Notes under the pieces: generated by a model
The model's database searches: none
Told to the model about the DNA's origin: nothing
Seen by the model: the letters and a program-made list of their open reading frames with translations, nothing else
NCBI GenBank assembly: GCA_009774255.1
Contig: VSNK01000074.1
Span: forward strand, 1-19,968
Length of the DNA stretch: 19,968 bases
Source: Faecalicatena sp.
GTDB taxonomy: Bacteria; Bacillota; Clostridia; Lachnospirales; Lachnospiraceae
Direction of reading: 5' to 3'
Made by a program: the position numbers and the translations under genes
Part shown: positions 7,949 through 14,799 of the stretch, in pieces
How the letters are laid out: each line of letters starts with the position of its first letter
How positions within the stretch are numbered: the first letter of the stretch is position 1

Positions 7949-8142
7949 GATTCGACCGTCAAAAGTCCATTTTCACTGCTGCAGGTTTTGACGGGCGAAT
8001 CGTCTACAAGAAAAGTGTGCGTCTTGACGCACACTCGCGCCGAAGCGCGGCTGCGGCAGCAGCCATTTTCCTTTTGCGCGTAGTGCGCATCCCCCGGAGG
8101 GTTTTTGTTTTATAGGAAAATTCGGAGAAGTTTCCTATAGAA
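7949..8142 (-). repeat. Hairpin-rich intergenic repeat, copy 2 (inverted)
   Basis: Read on the minus strand, 8142 down to 8079 matches 1578-1641 at 61 of 64 positions with no gaps. Past a divergent middle, GGCGCGAGT recurs and leads into a tight hairpin (8014-8035) at the same place as the 1682-1701 hairpin of copy 1. The hairpin sequences differ but both pair perfectly. The far end, an interrupted 16-bp stem (7949-8001), differs from the end of copy 1, so the element is modular. Confidence 0.75.
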
Positions 8143-8151
8143 TAATAAAAG

Positions 8152-8187
8152 AAGCAGCACATGTTTTGAGAACGTGTGCTGCTTTTT
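8152..8187. terminator. Bidirectional terminator
   Basis: AAGCAGCACATGTT (8152-8165) pairs with AACGTGTGCTGCTT (8171-8184) with one G-T pair and a 5-base loop; T5 closes the plus-strand side. On the minus strand it is followed by a T-rich tail (CTTCTTTTATT), so it can also serve the converging minus-strand gene ending at 8210. Confidence 0.8.
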
Positions 8188-8209
8188 CACCGATTATTTT
8201 TTCTTTCGA

Positions 8210-8659
8210 CTATTTCTTTTCCTTTTTAAAACGATCCATGAACTTTTTCTTAGGCTGCGGTTTTTCCAGGGAACCGCGGATTCCCTTTACGCTGGTTATG
8301 TAGATGCCGCTGAGAACGGCTTTGATGGGCTTGCCGCCCACCGGAATCAGGGGAAAGACCTGCGCGTCACACATCAGGGACATGATCTGGGGGCCGATCT
8401 TGGCTTTTACGACCGGAACCTTGGAACGCCGGAGGTACTTGGGGGTATTTTCCACAACGACTGCCGGGAAACCGGCATCTTTTAGCTTCATTTTCTTTTT
8501 ATCGATCACCATCATGGTGACTGTCTGTGCAATGGCATCCATCTGCTGTTTTTGTTCTGCCTGCTTTTTTTCCATCTTTTTTCCAAAAATATAAAGTGCA
8601 ACTACTGCTGCAATTAAAATAACTAAGACTACAAGCAATATAATTGTTCCTGTCCTCAC
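8210..8659 (-). CDS. Hypothetical single-pass membrane protein
   Basis: A 149-residue protein I do not recognise as a named family. Residues 4-26 form a strongly hydrophobic helix (start GTIILLVVLVILI). A charged coiled-coil-like stretch KKMEKKQAEQKQQM follows, then a soluble domain with PKYLRRSKVPVVKAKIGP and a very basic C-terminus rich in lysine. An N-terminal anchor with a C-terminal domain on one side is the simplest topology. The start is GTG at 8659 with GAGGAGG about 7 bases upstream on the minus strand. It has its own promoter, divergent from cls. The cleanly placed promoter, ribosome site and terminator make this a genuine gene. Confidence 0.8.
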   Translation of the reverse strand: MRTGTIILLVVLVILIAAVVALYIFGKKMEKKQAEQKQQMDAIAQTVTMMVIDKKKMKLKDAGFPAVVVENTPKYLRRSKVPVVKAKIGPQIMSLMCDAQVFPLIPVGGKPIKAVLSGIYITSVKGIRGSLEKPQPKKKFMDRFKKEKK

Positions 8660-8694
8660 GGCAAATCCTCCTCTTTACTCTTTTTCCTTCACTT

Positions 8695-8723
8695 ATTGTA
8701 ACATTGTTTTCTGCGAAGTGCAA
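8695..8723 (-). promoter_or_regulatory. Sigma-A promoter of the 8210-8659 gene
   Basis: On the minus strand, TTGCAC (plus 8718-8723) and TACAAT (plus 8695-8700) with 17-base spacing, about 35 bases upstream of the GTG start. Confidence 0.7.
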
Positions 8724-8751
8724 GTTTAACACAATCATCTTTTCATGAAAC

Positions 8752-8780
8752 TTGACAAATAATAGATTTAGAAGTATTCT
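8752..8780 (+). promoter_or_regulatory. Sigma-A promoter of cls
   Basis: Perfect TTGACA (8752-8757), 17-base spacer, TATTCT (8775-8780). The predicted transcript starts near 8787, which rules out the upstream TTG codon at 8780 as the cls start. Confidence 0.75.
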
Positions 8781-8824
8781 TGTTACTATTCGAACCGATT
8801 GGATTTTGTGATGGAGGATTTTTT

Positions 8825-10300
8825 ATGGCGGAAACGATCTGGAACGGGACGGTGGCTTCTTATCATTTTGTGATGGAGCATCTGGTGATTATTAATATTT
8901 TGCTGTCGCTGGTGATCATATTTTTCCAGCGCAGATCCCCGCAGACCGTGTGGACCTGGCTGTTGATCTTATACTTTATTCCGATCCTGGGATTCGTCCT
9001 GTATCTGATGATCGGACAGGATTATCATAAGAGCAGGATGTTCAAAGCAAAAGAGATCGAAGGAGAATTGAAGTACGCGGTCCGGCGGCAGGAGGAGAAG
9101 ATTTACCGAAAACGGCTGTGTATGGCGAATCCGGAGATGAGGCAGTATGAGAATCTGATACTGTATAATCTGGAGGTCAGCCAGGCAGTGCTGACAGATA
9201 ATAATGACGTGCGGATCTATACGGACGGAGAAGAGAAATTCCGTGCCTTGATTGATGAAATGAAGCAGGCAAAATGCTATATCCATCTTCAATATTATAT
9301 CATCCGCAATGATGAACTGTGGAAAAGGATCGAGCCTGTGCTGATCGGCAAGGCCAGAGAAGGCGTAGAGGTGCGGATTCTGTTCGACAGTATGGGATGC
9401 CGGGCCATGCGAAACAGGGACTGGCGCAGGTTGGAGCAGGAAGGGATCCAGGTGGCGGAATTTTTTCCGGCGCTGCTGGGGCAGTTCCAGCTTCGCATGA
9501 ATTACCGGAACCACAGAAAAATTGTTGTTATTGACGGGCGGATCGGTTTTGTAGGCGGCTTCAACGTGGGGCGGGAATACCTGGGAAAGGATAATAAATT
9601 TGGCTACTGGCGGGATACGCACCTGTGCATTGAGGGGGCGGCCGTGACCTCTCTTGCCGTCAGATTTGTACTGGACTGGAATTATGCGGCAGGAGAAAAT
9701 CTGTTTCTCCAGGATAATCTGTTCGAGATCCCTGCCTATGTAAGGAACGGGCATGACCCGGTGCAGATCATTTCCAGCGGGCCGGACTCTCAGACGAAGA
9801 CGATACATGACAACTATCTGCGGCTGATCCACAGCGCGAAAAAGCATGTTTATATTCAGACTCCCTATCTGATCCCGGATGATTCGATCATGGACGCCCT
9901 GATGATCGCCAGCCGGTCCGGCGTGGATGTGCGTATTATGGTGCCCTGTAAGCCGGATCATCCCTTTATCTACTGGGCGACCTATTCTTATCTGGGAGAA
10001 CTTGTACAGGCCGGTGCGAAATGCTATGTTTATAATCATGGTTTTCTCCATGCAAAGACACTGAGCGTGGACGGCATGGTGGCCTGTGTGGGGACGGCCA
10101 ATATGGATATACGCAGCTTCGGGCTGAATTTTGAGGTCAATGCGGTGATCTACAGCGAGCGCACCGTGCAGCGGCTGGAACGGAGCTTTGAGACAGATAT
10201 GACAAAGTGTACCCATGTGACCAGGAAGATCTATGACCAGAGAGGACTTGTAGTCCGGGTGAAGGAACAGTTCAGCCGGCTGTTATCGCCTCTGCTTTAG
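8825..10300 (+). CDS. cls: Cardiolipin synthase (phospholipase D family)
   Basis: A 491-residue membrane enzyme that condenses two phosphatidylglycerol molecules into cardiolipin and glycerol. Two N-terminal membrane helices (about 15-34 and 40-62) precede two PLD domains with HKD motifs: HRKIVVID (H230, K232, D237), followed by GRIGFVGGFN, and HAKTLSVD (H409, K411, D416), followed by ACVGTANMDIRS. Length and layout match bacterial ClsA-type synthases. The start is ATG 8825, with GGAGG 7 bases upstream. It is transcribed alone, divergent from the small membrane protein gene. A perfect hairpin without a T-run follows the stop. Confidence 0.95.
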   Translation: MAETIWNGTVASYHFVMEHLVIINILLSLVIIFFQRRSPQTVWTWLLILYFIPILGFVLYLMIGQDYHKSRMFKAKEIEGELKYAVRRQEEKIYRKRLCMANPEMRQYENLILYNLEVSQAVLTDNNDVRIYTDGEEKFRALIDEMKQAKCYIHLQYYIIRNDELWKRIEPVLIGKAREGVEVRILFDSMGCRAMRNRDWRRLEQEGIQVAEFFPALLGQFQLRMNYRNHRKIVVIDGRIGFVGGFNVGREYLGKDNKFGYWRDTHLCIEGAAVTSLAVRFVLDWNYAAGENLFLQDNLFEIPAYVRNGHDPVQIISSGPDSQTKTIHDNYLRLIHSAKKHVYIQTPYLIPDDSIMDALMIASRSGVDVRIMVPCKPDHPFIYWATYSYLGELVQAGAKCYVYNHGFLHAKTLSVDGMVACVGTANMDIRSFGLNFEVNAVIYSERTVQRLERSFETDMTKCTHVTRKIYDQRGLVVRVKEQFSRLLSPLL

Positions 10301-10301
10301 A

Positions 10302-10340
10302 GGTTACAGTTCACGGCCTAACCGGCCGTGAACTGTAACC
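10302..10340. repeat. Perfect 17-bp hairpin after cls
   Basis: GGTTACAGTTCACGGCC (10302-10318) pairs base-for-base with 10324-10340 around TAACC. It starts two bases after the cls stop. What follows is CTTTGGAGG rather than a T-run, so it is probably not an intrinsic terminator. It shares its TTACAG-TCAC core with 7907-7943 and one arm with 18236-18248. Confidence 0.75.
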
Positions 10341-10390
10341 CTTTGGAGGAGCATTTGCCATTGGGAAAAAAATGACTTTTTTTCATGCGC

Positions 10391-10405
10391 GGGATATGGT
10401 ATACT
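10391..10405 (+). promoter_or_regulatory. Extended -10 promoter candidate for the trigger-factor-like operon
   Basis: TGGTATACT supplies an extended -10 with TATACT at 10400-10405. No good -35 is present at 17 bases (only a T-tract). It would give a leader of about 155 bases containing the hairpin at 10469-10539. Confidence 0.45.
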
Positions 10406-10468
10406 TGAACAGGAATCAGCAGGCTTTCCGGAATCAGCGGAAAAGCGCCTTTTAAAAAATACCCAGGG

Positions 10469-10539
10469 GTGCGGTTGCTATTTCCCAGGGCATTTGAATT
10501 TTATTGCAATGCAAATGACCTGGTGAATCGCAACCGCAC
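10469..10539 (+). promoter_or_regulatory. Structured leader hairpin upstream of the trigger-factor-like gene
   Basis: The outer stem GTGCGGTTGC (10469-10478) pairs perfectly with GCAACCGCAC (10530-10539). The inner stem CCAGG-CATTTG (10485-10496) pairs with CAAATG-CCTGG (10512-10523) across one mismatch. It ends about 25 bases before the start codon. It matches no riboswitch class I recognise. It could be a dispersed hairpin element or a cis-acting RNA. Confidence 0.55.
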
Positions 10540-10564
10540 AGCTGGAAAAATATGAGGTGAAGAT

Positions 10565-11656
10565 ATGAAAAAGAAATGGATTGCATGGATAGTAAGCGGC
10601 ACGCTGGCACTGTCCCTGAGCGGCTGCGGCTCAAGCGTATCGGATGATTACATCACGATAAAGAAGTACAAAAAGCTGGAGATCCCCAAGCTGGAAGTGA
10701 CAGAAGTGACGGATTCGGATGTGGAGAATACAATCAACAGTTATCTGGCCATGGATCAGGAACGTAAGCCAATTGCAGACAGGCCGGCGCAGAACGGAGA
10801 TACCGTTGACATTGACTATACGGGTACGATCAATGGGGTGGAGTTCAGCGGCGGAAGCGCCGCGGGCGCGTCGTTGGTTTTGGGTTCCGGGCGGTTCCTG
10901 GCAGCGGACGGGGGCTATCAGGGATTTGAGGAACAGATTGTGGGGCATATGCCGGGGGAGAATTTTGACATCATGGTAAAATTCCCGGCAGGTTATCAGA
11001 ATGAGGAAGTGGCGGATCAGCCGGCCAATTTCAATATTACCTTGAATGGAATCTATGAGATGATCACGCCGGAGCTGACAGATGACTGGGTCAAGGAGAA
11101 CAGCGAAGAGTCCGAGACTGTCGAGGAATATAAGAAGGAAGTCCGGCAGACAATGGAGGAGAACCATGAACTGCAGGTGACCAGTATCCTGCAGAACGCG
11201 GCATTGACCGCTATGCTGGATGAGACGGAGGTGAAGGAGCTTCCTGAGGATGAGGTAAAAGCAGAGTACCAGATGACAGAAGACAATTATAAAAAGATCG
11301 CCGAAGGCTATGGTCTGAGCTTTGAGGAGTTTCTCAGTACTTATATGAATAAAACGCCGGAGGATTTTGAAAAGGAGACGCAGGAATCTGCGGAAACCAT
11401 CGTCAAGGCAAATCTGGCATGCAGCCTTCTGGCCAAAAAGGAGAAGCTTGAGCCCTCCAAATCGGAGTATGAGAAGCTGATTGCGGAATATGCCAAGCAG
11501 GCCGGTGAGGAAGATGTGGAGGCTTTTACGGAACGTGTCGGAGAAGAACTGTTGAAAAAGGCGATCATCCAGAGAAAAGTGGCGGAGTATCTGGTAGATA
11601 ACAGTGTACAGGTAGAGCAGACTCAAACGGAAGGAGAGAGCGATGAAGCTGAATAA
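10565..11656 (+). CDS. Trigger-factor-like FKBP peptidyl-prolyl isomerase lipoprotein
   Basis: A 363-residue predicted lipoprotein. Basic residues KKK, a hydrophobic core and the lipobox LSGC place the lipidated cysteine at 21. After an N-terminal segment comes an FKBP-type domain (about 75-165) with NGDTVDIDYTGTINGVEFSGG and the GFEEQIVGHMPGE turn, typical of FKBP/trigger factor. An acidic helical C-terminal arm (about 170-350) resembles the trigger factor C-terminal domain. It therefore looks like a surface-anchored folding factor, probably helping secreted proteins fold, analogous in role to PrsA. The ribosome-binding N-terminal domain of cytosolic trigger factor is replaced by the signal peptide. 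Its 3' end overlaps the next gene by 14 bases, suggesting co-transcription. Confidence 0.85.
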   Translation: MKKKWIAWIVSGTLALSLSGCGSSVSDDYITIKKYKKLEIPKLEVTEVTDSDVENTINSYLAMDQERKPIADRPAQNGDTVDIDYTGTINGVEFSGGSAAGASLVLGSGRFLAADGGYQGFEEQIVGHMPGENFDIMVKFPAGYQNEEVADQPANFNITLNGIYEMITPELTDDWVKENSEESETVEEYKKEVRQTMEENHELQVTSILQNAALTAMLDETEVKELPEDEVKAEYQMTEDNYKKIAEGYGLSFEEFLSTYMNKTPEDFEKETQESAETIVKANLACSLLAKKEKLEPSKSEYEKLIAEYAKQAGEEDVEAFTERVGEELLKKAIIQRKVAEYLVDNSVQVEQTQTEGESDEAE

Positions 11657-12509
11657 TGATGTTCTCTGTGTGGAGATTGCAGAGCTTGGCGCGGAGGTCA
11701 CAAGTATTTTTGATAAGGAGAAGAATACCGAGCTTCTCTGGGAAGGAGATCCGGCCTACTGGAAACGGCATTCTCCGATCCTGTTTCCTAATGTGGGAAA
11801 GAACTTCCGCAATCAGATGCGGATCGAGGGAAACGGATACCCGACGTCTCAGCATGGATTTGCCAGGGACAGCGTCTTTAACTGTGTCAGTTCTTCTGCT
11901 GAGGCAGCCTCATTTGTGCTGAAGTCCTCGGATGAGACGAAAAGAATCTATCCCTGTGATTTTGAATTGTATGTGAATTACAGCCTTATGGGAAAAGAAC
12001 TGACGGTGGAATGGCAGGTCAGGAATTGTTCAAAAAAGGCCATGTACTTTACGATCGGCGGACATCCGGCGTTTCGTTTTGAAAAGGGAGAAAAAAAGGA
12101 AGATTATGTTCTGAGGTTCCCAGGAAAGGAAGTTCTGGAGTATATTCTGCTGGATCCGGAAACGGGGACCGGCGTGCCGGAGACGGTATATACTTTGAAG
12201 CTCACGGAAGAGATGTGCCCGCTTACGGAGGAGATGTTCGCGAGGGACGCGCTCATTTTTGACGGCAGCCAGATCGAGGAAGTGTGGCTTTGCCAAAAAG
12301 ACGGTTCCCCTTATGTCGGCATGCAGTGTAAGGGATTTCCCAATTTTGGGATCTGGTCGGTAAAGGATGCGCCCTTTGTGTGTCTGGAACCATGGGCAGG
12401 GCGCTGCGATGATCGTGGGTTTGATGAGGATATCTCCAGGAAAAAGGGCATCATCTGCCTTCAGGAAAAGGAATTGTTTGTAAAATCGTATAAGATTATT
12501 GCGGTATGA
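11643..12509 (+). CDS. Aldose 1-epimerase family protein (LacX-like)
   Basis: A 288-residue cytosolic protein of the galactose mutarotase-like fold, which interconverts alpha and beta anomers of sugars. Family landmarks are present: RHSPILFPNVGK (42-53), QHGFARD with H71, IGGHPAF with H141, and LEPWAGRCDD with glutamate 249, corresponding to the catalytic histidines and glutamate. The start overlaps the previous gene by 14 bases and AAGGAGAG precedes the ATG at 11643. Pairing with a folding lipoprotein is not an obvious pathway link. LacX-type members have poorly defined substrates, so galactose is not assured. Confidence 0.88.
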   Translation: MKLNNDVLCVEIAELGAEVTSIFDKEKNTELLWEGDPAYWKRHSPILFPNVGKNFRNQMRIEGNGYPTSQHGFARDSVFNCVSSSAEAASFVLKSSDETKRIYPCDFELYVNYSLMGKELTVEWQVRNCSKKAMYFTIGGHPAFRFEKGEKKEDYVLRFPGKEVLEYILLDPETGTGVPETVYTLKLTEEMCPLTEEMFARDALIFDGSQIEEVWLCQKDGSPYVGMQCKGFPNFGIWSVKDAPFVCLEPWAGRCDDRGFDEDISRKKGIICLQEKELFVKSYKIIAV

Positions 12510-12510
12510 T

Positions 12511-12539
12511 TTGACCTTTCATAAAAAATGCGGTATAAT
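12511..12539 (+). promoter_or_regulatory. Strong sigma-A promoter of the DUF6465-type gene
   Basis: TTGACC (12511-12516) and a perfect TATAAT (12534-12539) with a 17-base spacer, starting right after the epimerase stop. It gives a leader of about 115 bases before ATG 12662. In the leader GTTTAC and GTAAAC could pair. Confidence 0.8.
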
Positions 12540-12661
12540 AATCTAGTCATAGAGTGTTTACTGCTAAGTATGGAAAGAATAACGTAAAATACGGTAAACG
12601 GACTTTGTGACAACGGTCATGAAGGAAGTTGATACTTAAGTGTTTTTTAGGAGGGAGCAAT

Positions 12662-13237
12662 ATGGCACCAAGAAAAAAATCAGTAGAAGCAGCGGCTGAA
12701 AGTACGGCTGCAAAGGAAGTGACAGCAAAAGAAGAAAAAGCAGCGGAAGAGAAAGCGGCTGAGGGAAAGACGACTGCGAAGACAGCCAAATCGAAGAAGA
12801 CAGAAGAAAAGAAAGCAGCGGAAAAAAAGACGGCAGAGAAGAAAAAAGCAGAACCAAAGCCATCACCAAAGGCGATCGGAACAAAGAAAGATACTACGAA
12901 GGCACTTGAGACAAAAGCGGGCGTCCTTGTTGGGGATGTGTCTGAACAGGAAGAACCAAAGCCGACAGCAAAGAAGACTGCGGAAAAGACTGTGGAAAAG
13001 AAACCGGCAGCGAAGAAGCTCTCTTCCAGGGGAGATGTGAAAACCGAGATGTTCCTTCAGTTCGACGGCAAGGAATATACCGAAAAGGATATTTTCCAGA
13101 AGGTAAAGGAAGTCTGGACGAAGGTTCTGAAGAATAAGGTCGGCGACATGAAGGATGTTAAGATCTACCTGAAGCCGGAGGAATCGGCCGCTTATTATGT
13201 AATAAATGAAGATACAAGTGGAAAGATAGAACTGTAG
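12662..13237 (+). CDS. DUF6465-type protein with lysine/alanine-rich tail
   Basis: A 191-residue protein in two parts. Residues 1-120 are low complexity, built from K, A, E, T and P (repeats such as EEKAAEEKAAE and KKTAEKK), like histone H1-type or linker tails. Residues 121-191 form a compact domain beginning SSRGDVKTEMFLQFDGKEY and ending in IYLKPEESAAYYVINEDTSG; this is the part matching DUF6465 as I remember it. The function is unknown; the basic tail suggests nucleic-acid or nucleoid association (inference). The start at 12662 follows AGGAGGG at 6 bases; an upstream ATG at 12629 lies before this site and is less likely. It has a strong promoter and its own terminator, suggesting abundant expression. 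Confidence 0.85.
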   Translation: MAPRKKSVEAAAESTAAKEVTAKEEKAAEEKAAEGKTTAKTAKSKKTEEKKAAEKKTAEKKKAEPKPSPKAIGTKKDTTKALETKAGVLVGDVSEQEEPKPTAKKTAEKTVEKKPAAKKLSSRGDVKTEMFLQFDGKEYTEKDIFQKVKEVWTKVLKNKVGDMKDVKIYLKPEESAAYYVINEDTSGKIEL

Positions 13238-13245
13238 ATAGAGTG

Positions 13246-13271
13246 AACAGGCTGAAAGATGCCTGTTTTTT
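13246..13271 (+). terminator. Intrinsic terminator of the DUF6465-type gene
   Basis: AACAGGC (13246-13252) pairs with GCCTGTT (13261-13267) around 8 bases, and four T follow immediately; the T-run is six counting the two stem T. It begins nine bases after the stop. Confidence 0.8.
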
Positions 13272-13298
13272 CTATATCTCATGAAATAGGGTGGAAAA

Positions 13299-13904
13299 AT
13301 GAAAAACGAACAAAAGTGGAACAGGCTAAAACAGCAGATCCGTTTTATTGTAGAGATCGATAAGGTGAAGAATATATTTCGTCAGACCTATCTTGCGGAT
13401 GCCGGACGAAGAGAGAATGATGCGGAGCACTCCTGGCATATCGCGCTCATGGCGTATCTTCTGCAGGAACATGCGGAGGAACCGGTGGATGTCAGCAAGG
13501 TTATGACGATGGTGCTGATCCATGATCTGGTAGAGATTGATGCGGGAGATACTTATGCGTATGATGAGGCCGGAGCAAAAACAAAGAGGGAGCGGGAAGA
13601 GGCGGGAGCCGACCGGCTCTTTGGCCTTTTGCCCGAGGACCAGGGACAGTACTTCCGGGAATTGTGGGAGGAATTTGAGGCTTATGAGACGGCCGAGGCA
13701 AAGTACGCCCATCTTCTGGATAATTTTCAGCCCCTTCTCTTAAATGATGCAGCCGATGGCATCAGCTGGAAGGAGCATCAGGTGAAGAAGTCCCAGGTCT
13801 ACAAGCGGAATGAAAAGATAGAAGAAACTTCGGAAATCATATGGAGAAAGATGCAGGAGATCATCCAGATGCATATCGACCGCGGAAATATTGAAGAAAT
13901 ATGA
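13299..13904 (+). CDS. HD-domain phosphohydrolase (HDDC2/YfbR-like)
   Basis: A 201-residue metal-dependent hydrolase of the HD superfamily. Metal ligands are visible as H44 in ENDAEHSWHIA (39-49), the HD pair H75-D76 in LIHDLVEIDAGD (73-84) and D141 in HLLDNFQPLL. E79 and D84 are also family landmarks. This pattern is that of HDDC2/YfbR-type 5'-deoxynucleotidases that dephosphorylate dNMPs; the substrate here is inferred. The start at 13299 has only a modest GGGTGG site. It lies just beyond the DUF6465 terminator and 54 bases before the Sir2 gene, so the two may be co-transcribed. Confidence 0.88.
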   Translation: MKNEQKWNRLKQQIRFIVEIDKVKNIFRQTYLADAGRRENDAEHSWHIALMAYLLQEHAEEPVDVSKVMTMVLIHDLVEIDAGDTYAYDEAGAKTKREREEAGADRLFGLLPEDQGQYFRELWEEFEAYETAEAKYAHLLDNFQPLLLNDAADGISWKEHQVKKSQVYKRNEKIEETSEIIWRKMQEIIQMHIDRGNIEEI

Positions 13905-13958
13905 TAAGAGTACTTTCGGAAACTCAGCCATAAGGATGTAATAGAAGGAGGGAGTCCC

Positions 13959-14693
13959 ATGTATGAGAAGGAAACAGAACAACTGCAGAAGATGATTGAT
14001 GAAAGCAGGAAGATTGTATTTTTTGGAGGAGCGGGGGTATCGACGGAGAGCAATATCCCGGACTTTCGGAGTGCCGACGGCATTTACCATCAGTCATATA
14101 AGTATTCTCCGGAGCAGGTCGTGAGCCATAGCTTTTTTATGGGGCATACGGATGCGTTCTACGAATTTTATAAGGAAAAGATGATGATATTGGATGCCAA
14201 ACCGAATGCGGCTCACTTGAAGCTGGCGGAGTTGGAGCAGGCAGGAAAGCTGTCCGCCGTTGTGACGCAGAATATTGACGGTCTGCATCAGGCGGCAGGC
14301 AGTAAAACAGTATATGAGCTGCATGGAAGCATTATGAGGAACTACTGTATGGACTGCCATGCGTTTTACGATGCTCCGTATGTGAAATATGCCAAGGGAA
14401 GTCCGCGGTGTGAGAAGTGCGGCGGCCTGGTCAAGCCGGACGTGGTTCTGTACGAGGAAGGGCTGGATTCCGACGTCATACAGGGGGCAATACGGGCGAT
14501 CACGAACGCGGATATGCTGATTATCGGAGGGACGTCTCTTGTCGTATATCCGGCGGCCGGATTCATAGATTATTTTCAGGGAAAATATCTGGTGGTTATC
14601 AATAAATCGGAAACCGGGCGCGCAGTGAGGGCCGATCTTACGATCTCGGCACCCATCGGCCAGATCATGAGCCGGATTCATGTAAACAAGTAA
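13959..14693 (+). CDS. NAD-dependent protein deacylase (Sir2/CobB family)
   Basis: A 244-residue sirtuin that removes acyl groups from protein lysines using NAD and makes nicotinamide and O-acyl-ADP-ribose. Visible are GAGVSTESNIPDFRS (24-38) in the NAD pocket, TQNIDGLH (103-110), the catalytic H122 in ELHGS, a zinc site from C130/C133 and C151/C154, and GTSLVVYPA and INKSE in the Rossmann part. It has normal length for bacterial CobB. Asparagine replaces the usual glycine in the SGIPDFR motif. GAAGGAGGGAG precedes the ATG. No clear terminator follows; repeat sequence begins a few bases after the stop. Confidence 0.94.
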   Translation: MYEKETEQLQKMIDESRKIVFFGGAGVSTESNIPDFRSADGIYHQSYKYSPEQVVSHSFFMGHTDAFYEFYKEKMMILDAKPNAAHLKLAELEQAGKLSAVVTQNIDGLHQAAGSKTVYELHGSIMRNYCMDCHAFYDAPYVKYAKGSPRCEKCGGLVKPDVVLYEEGLDSDVIQGAIRAITNADMLIIGGTSLVVYPAAGFIDYFQGKYLVVINKSETGRAVRADLTISAPIGQIMSRIHVNK

Positions 14694-14700
14694 AATGGAA

Positions 14701-14798
14701 GTAGAGAATTGCCTTCGGCAATGGAGATTACTCTTGCGGTTTATACGTTTTCGTACGGATAGCGCAGTAAATGCGCTATCCTGTGCTGAGAAGCTACG
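14701..14798. repeat. Intergenic hairpin repeat between converging genes
   Basis: A small stem ATTGCC/GGCAAT (14708-14722) and a perfect 10-bp stem GGATAGCGCA/TGCGCTATCC (14757-14781, loop GTAAA) sit between the Sir2 stop and the DUF6106 stop. The segment 14775-14797 resembles 96-121. Neither strand has a T-run after the 10-bp stem, so a terminator role is uncertain. Confidence 0.55.
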
Positions 14799-14799
14799 A

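Larger units (their letters stand above)
7906..8209. other. 304-base gene-free, hairpin-dense gap
   Basis: No gene. In order: a TTACAG hairpin (7907-7943); a 16-bp stem with one mismatch (7949-7964 with 7986-8001); a 10-bp perfect stem with a 2-base loop (8014-8023 with 8026-8035); short GC stems around 8036-8065; the end hairpin of the dispersed repeat (8108-8142); and a terminator (8152-8187). Nearly every base belongs to some inverted repeat. Confidence 0.7.

Noticed and set aside
7906..8142. CRISPR array
   Set aside because: The repeats are inverted hairpins of differing sequence, not evenly spaced direct repeats, and no cas genes are present.
8780..8824. Upstream TTG start giving cls 15 extra residues
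   Set aside because: The TTG overlaps the -10 box of the cls promoter, upstream of the likely transcript start; GGAGG supports ATG 8825.
8969..10216. 415-codon open frame on the minus strand
   Set aside because: It lies antisense inside cls, whose HKD motifs, promoter and ribosome site are clear; the antisense translation shows no recognisable domain and no ribosome site.
10302..10340. Hairpin after cls as a standard terminator
   Set aside because: The stem is strong but is followed by CTTTGGAGG, not a T-run.
10631..11701. 356-codon minus-strand open frame
   Set aside because: Antisense to the trigger-factor-like lipoprotein gene and the start of the epimerase gene; no motif, no ribosome site.
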